Shown piece after piece: positions 60,845 through 64,000 of a stretch of 64,000 bases of DNA. The position numbers were made by a program, and so were the translations under genes. The notes beneath the pieces are model-generated. The model did no database searches. It was not told the DNA's origin and was given only the letters and a program-made list of their open reading frames with translations. The stretch is from NCBI GenBank assembly GCA_903813345.2, contig CAIIXF020000012.1, forward strand, positions 34,610,572 through 34,674,571, in the 5' to 3' direction. The first letter of the stretch is position 1. Every line of letters begins with the position of its first letter. The DNA comes from Owenia fusiformis. Taxonomy: Eukaryota; Annelida; Polychaeta; Sabellida; Oweniidae.

Positions 60845-61404
60845 CTGAAAACATTTTGGGCATGCATATAAAAATGAAAGACGGAAAAGCAAACTAAGCA
60901 TACCATCTTGTACTGGCCACAATCACAATTTCCAATTGCATCCATTATCTTTATTGTAACTTCTACAGAAGCCTTATTCACCTTTCCACAAAGTAACGAA
61001 AATCGATAATTTCCGGCGCGCTGATTGGTTGCATGCAAATGAGTCAAATCAATGACGTCAATGCCTGGAAGTTTTGAAGAATTAGTACAGCCAGCATACA
61101 TAGGCATAGGAATATTTTGAATTAACTGCAATAAAAGGATTGTATTTGCCCAATGCACTAATTATTTTTAATCAAATATGAAATATGGACGGGGCACTTT
61201 CATTCCAAATCTTATGTTATTTAATTTTATCATTTTTTGGCAAAAACTATTGTTTATTAAGACTTCTCAGATCAGCCTCACATACCCAGCCTCACGTGTC
61301 TCATGCGATTGTAAACAAAAATGTAAATTGTGAAGTTACATACAACTCGGTTAAATTATCAGATAGTGGTCATACAATATCCTGTAAAGCTATATCTTCC
61401 CACT

Positions 61405-61523
61405 GATGAAAATATAAGTGTAAAATTTTTTACAAACCGGCTTTATGCACCTGTAACACGTCCAAGTATGGGATAAACATGTTTTCTATAAAGCCGGTTT
61501 GCAAAAACTTATATTTTCATCAG
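61405..61523. repeat. Hairpin repeat with AAAGCCGGTTTG arms
   Basis: ATGAAAATATAAGT...ACAAACCGGCTTTAT is inverted relative to ATAAAGCCGGTTTG...ACTTATATTTTCAT. A partial copy is repeated at about 62010-62065. Confidence 0.7.
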
Positions 61524-62097
61524 CGGGCAGATATAGCTTTACGTCCCGCTCCGCATACTCGTTTTCCAGTTTGATTTTCAATCACACTCGTATCAGTGGA
61601 CAACTTTTCTATCCGAAAAACAAACAAACCATCTGATTGGTGCACGTTAAAACCAGCGCACAATCAGATGATTTGTTTGTTTTACTCTAGGATATCATTG
61701 GTCAGACTCTTTTAAACCATAGGTAATGACCCTTAATTATTGACTAATATAATGAGGTTGACTGATCAGCTTCTATTTACCTTAAACATAAGAATTATCA
61801 TAATGTAGGCTGGATAAGATGATATCCCATTCATCACAATCCTCGATCGATGACAAATTAATAGGGTTTTGGGCAGCAATTTCAGCCTGATATTCCAAGG
61901 TATGAAAACATCATACCTTGGAAATCCAAGATCCCCGCTCCGAGCGAGCAGATATAGTATATCTGCCCGCTTTTTCATAATCGCCTCTCGCATATTTGTT
62001 TTTATCCCATACTTGGACGTGTTACAGGTACATAAAGCCGTTTTGTAAAAACTTATATTTTCATCAGCGGGCAGATATAGCTTTACATCCCGCTCCG

Positions 62098-62126
62098 AGC
62101 GGGCAGATATAGTATATCTGCCCGCT
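62098..62126. repeat. Perfect short palindrome
   Basis: GAGCGGGCAGATATA is followed by its inverse TATATCTGCCCGCT around a central GTATA-type hinge. Similar AGATATAGTATATCTGCCCG text occurs at about 61945-61970. Confidence 0.75.
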
Positions 62127-62155
62127 ACGTCATAATCGCCGCTCGCACATTTGTT

Positions 62156-62905
62156 TATAATTTGTAACGTTTGCGTAATGACTGTAAACGACGGAGAAAA
62201 CACAGACAATCGGGATCTGTTTGATGGTTTAAAAAAGGGAAGGAGCATCCACTTAAACAATCAAAAATTCGAGAAAATAAATGTGGGAATATTTGAGAGA
62301 ACAGGAAAATCCGCCCATGGCCAAAAAAACTGGACATGAATATTCTATGTGAACCAGATGACCAATATTGGTATGGGATAAATATATTATTCTATAGTCG
62401 GTTAAGGATATTGGGATTATCCCTTGGCCAATATAATATATTTTCCCTCGGGAATATATTATATTGGCCTCGGGATAATCCCAATATCCTAAACCTCATA
62501 TAGGATACTCTCTATACAATTTGTAACGTTCACGGTAATGACTGTAAATGACAATGGATAAAACACAGACAAAAGGGATCTGTTTGATGGTTTAAAAAAG
62601 AGAAGGAGCATCCACTTAATCAATCAAAAATTCGAGAAAATAAATGTGGGAATATTTGAGAGAACAGGAAAATCCGCCCATGGCCAAGAAAACAAAACTT
62701 GACATGAATATTCTACAATATTTCCACGATTGAACAATGTGAACCAGATGACCAAGATTGGTATGGGATAAACGTATTATCCTATAGTCGGTTCAGGACA
62801 TTGGGATTATCCCTTGGGATTATCCCTGCGGCCCTCGGGCAGATATATAATATTTGCCTCGGGATAATCCCAATATCCTGAACCTCATATAGGATAATCT
62901 CTATG
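62156..62905. repeat. Tandem duplication of about 365 bp with an internal palindrome
   Basis: Unit 1 (62156-62516) and unit 2 (62517-62905) both run from AATTTGTAACGTT through GACTGTAAA, CACAGAC, GATCTGTTTGATGGTTT and AATATTTGAGAGAACAGG to AACCTCATATAGGATA. Each ends in a palindrome around GGGATTATCCC...GGGATAATCCC. They differ by a few substitutions and short insertions. Confidence 0.8.
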
Positions 62906-63892
62906 TCATGCTCCTCCAAGATATCAATTCTATATCTCGATGTTTTCAAGTATAATATTTTCAAGATACAATCTGATATGACTTGCAGAAAAATAGGAAG
63001 TCATCGTTTAGTTGATCGAATTATGGAAGTAGTGAAGTCAATGATTTAATGAATAAGAGCAAATGTTTTTAACTTGAACAGGTCATTAATCAAATGACAT
63101 TGAAGATTAACTTAAAATGGCTTGTCTATCCATATATTTTTATGTATGAGAGACATGTTATAATGTTGGTGAACTAATGATTATGATGATTTCACCTGTT
63201 CATATTCAGTTCCTATCATGATTGAAAACTGACGGGGAGTAATTCTCTTCAAATTATTTACTCATTTTGAACAGAAATTAATATCTTAATCGCTTGGAAG
63301 GCGTAAATAAATGTCAATTTGACGTTTAATAAAAATCCGTCAATAATTTATGATTACTTGCACATTTGAAGAGGTAAAACTTACAGCAATCAACCGAGGA
63401 TTTAAATGTAAACTCAATTGCATTTGTTTTTCGCGGGAAAAAGTTTCTCTCATTGACGTCACAGATATTTAAGCAGCTCATTATAATATTCATGAGCTGA
63501 CTTTGTGGAAAGGTGAATAACGTACATTTGGTCTGAGGCGACCATTACGTTGACCGTAGTTGCCTGAAACTGGCAAATTCCTACGAGGCCATGTGGTTGC
63601 CTTGCGACTACTTTAGTATTTGTCAAACAAACTACGCCCGCCGTGCTGAGCGTCATTATTTAAAAAGTCTAATGGCAACTTTATTTTTCTTTCTTCATAA
63701 AATCAAAATACCCTACCTTTTTGAAAGCATAACAAATAATGTTATAACCTTACAATCAAAGCATCATAATTAAATTTAAAAAATGAAGATCTGTTTGACC
63801 TTATAAAATAAGTAATAGGCAAAACATGGAATGTTTTTGCAAAAACCATTGTGAAACCCGTTTTTAATCTAAAGTAACAACGATTTTCTTAC

Positions 63893-63956
63893 CTTCAGTC
63901 GTGATTGTATTCACCAAAACTAAGGCGTAAAACACCAAACGGTAAACAGCTACCAT
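63893..63956 (-). CDS. Receptor exon 1: signal peptide
   Basis: The minus-strand ATG at 63956 opens MVAVYRLVFYALVLVNTITTE plus one base, followed by GTAAG. The hydrophobic core and polar end are those of a secretory signal peptide, with cleavage probably close to the exon end. The phase-1 donor fits the phase-1 acceptor at 60844, making an Asp codon followed by ICPNGWHEC. I chose this start because the exon is open from this first ATG, and together the four exons give a frame of exactly 833 codons including the stop. It lies 44 bp from the window edge, so the promoter is outside. Confidence 0.75.
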
Positions 63957-64000
63957 GGTGCAGTTGTCGTTCGAGCTTTCGAAGTCCAGTTAGTTTCACT

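Larger units (their letters stand above)
60845..63892 (-). other. Receptor intron 1, about 3 kb
   Basis: It contains hairpin and tandem repeats (61405-62905). The 132-codon frame at 60760-61158 runs across the CTLD exon into the intron. A possible extra exon reading CTNSSKLPGIDVIDL sits at about 60920-61126 between plausible splice sites, but it is phase 0 and would break the phase-1 chain, so I leave it out. 62906-63892 shows nothing supportable. Confidence 0.6.

Noticed and set aside
60760-61158. Extra receptor exon reading CTNSSKLPGIDVIDL
   Set aside because: Plausible splice sites but phase 0 on both sides; the signal and lectin exons join directly in phase 1 and give a complete frame without it.
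61185-61406. 73-codon plus-strand frame
   Set aside because: Short, ends in a hairpin repeat, no homology that I can recognise.
63459-63656. 65-codon minus-strand frame just downstream of the signal exon
   Set aside because: No usable acceptor or donor in a compatible phase; lies in intron 1.

Overview
The window is a piece of an AT-rich, repeat-dense animal genome. Genes are split by GT-AG introns, long introns are full of DNA transposons, tRNA-derived repeats are present, and one large gene encodes a leucine-rich-repeat G-protein-coupled receptor (LGR). The receptor type and the transposon mix suit a marine invertebrate, most likely a lophotrochozoan (mollusc, brachiopod or nemertean) or an ambulacrarian. 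I cannot name the species. Only about 3 kb looks like host coding sequence.

Minus strand: I can assemble one four-exon gene from 63956 down to 29219. The exons encode a signal peptide (63893-63956), the first part of a C-type-lectin-like domain (60608-60844), the end of that domain plus leucine-rich repeats and TM1-TM6 (29819-31813), and TM7 with the tail (29219-29421). All junctions are phase 1 and the exons total 2499 nt, a predicted 832-residue receptor. An AATAAA lies 33 nt past the stop. Intron 2 is about 28.8 kb. A separate orphan signal-peptide exon lies at 20509-20566 (minus).

Layout: 1-20 kb holds small inverted-repeat elements and minisatellites, including a 1.25 kb element with subterminal repeats at 9552-10804. 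At 22.5-25.7 kb there is a TA-flanked transposon with a second element and an inverted minisatellite nested inside it. A 1.8 kb satellite of two repeat subfamilies (27.2-29.1 kb) abuts the receptor 3' end. The receptor's big intron contains a 2.9 kb insertion (33324-36244), a triply nested mariner (37129-38627), a fold-back element (39051-39472), a solo LTR with visible CCAAT and TATA boxes (41744-42752), a TA-flanked element (42976-44070), and a 5.3 kb Polinton/Maverick-like element (45145-50430). That last element has 0.83 kb terminal inverted repeats and a broken packaging ATPase. The intron also contains a 4.7 kb element (52449-57136) that begins CAC, ends GTG and has a perfect 5-bp target duplication.

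Several insertions can be proved inside the window, because a diverged inverted copy of the host repeat preserves the empty site. This works for the 4.7 kb CAC element, a 628 bp TA element within it, a 211 bp MITE, a 346 bp tRNA-headed SINE-like insertion and the 2.9 kb insertion. The 4.7 kb element also carries a two-exon plus-strand gene of unknown function and matching inward-facing start exons in its two terminal repeats. It is the best candidate here for something undescribed.
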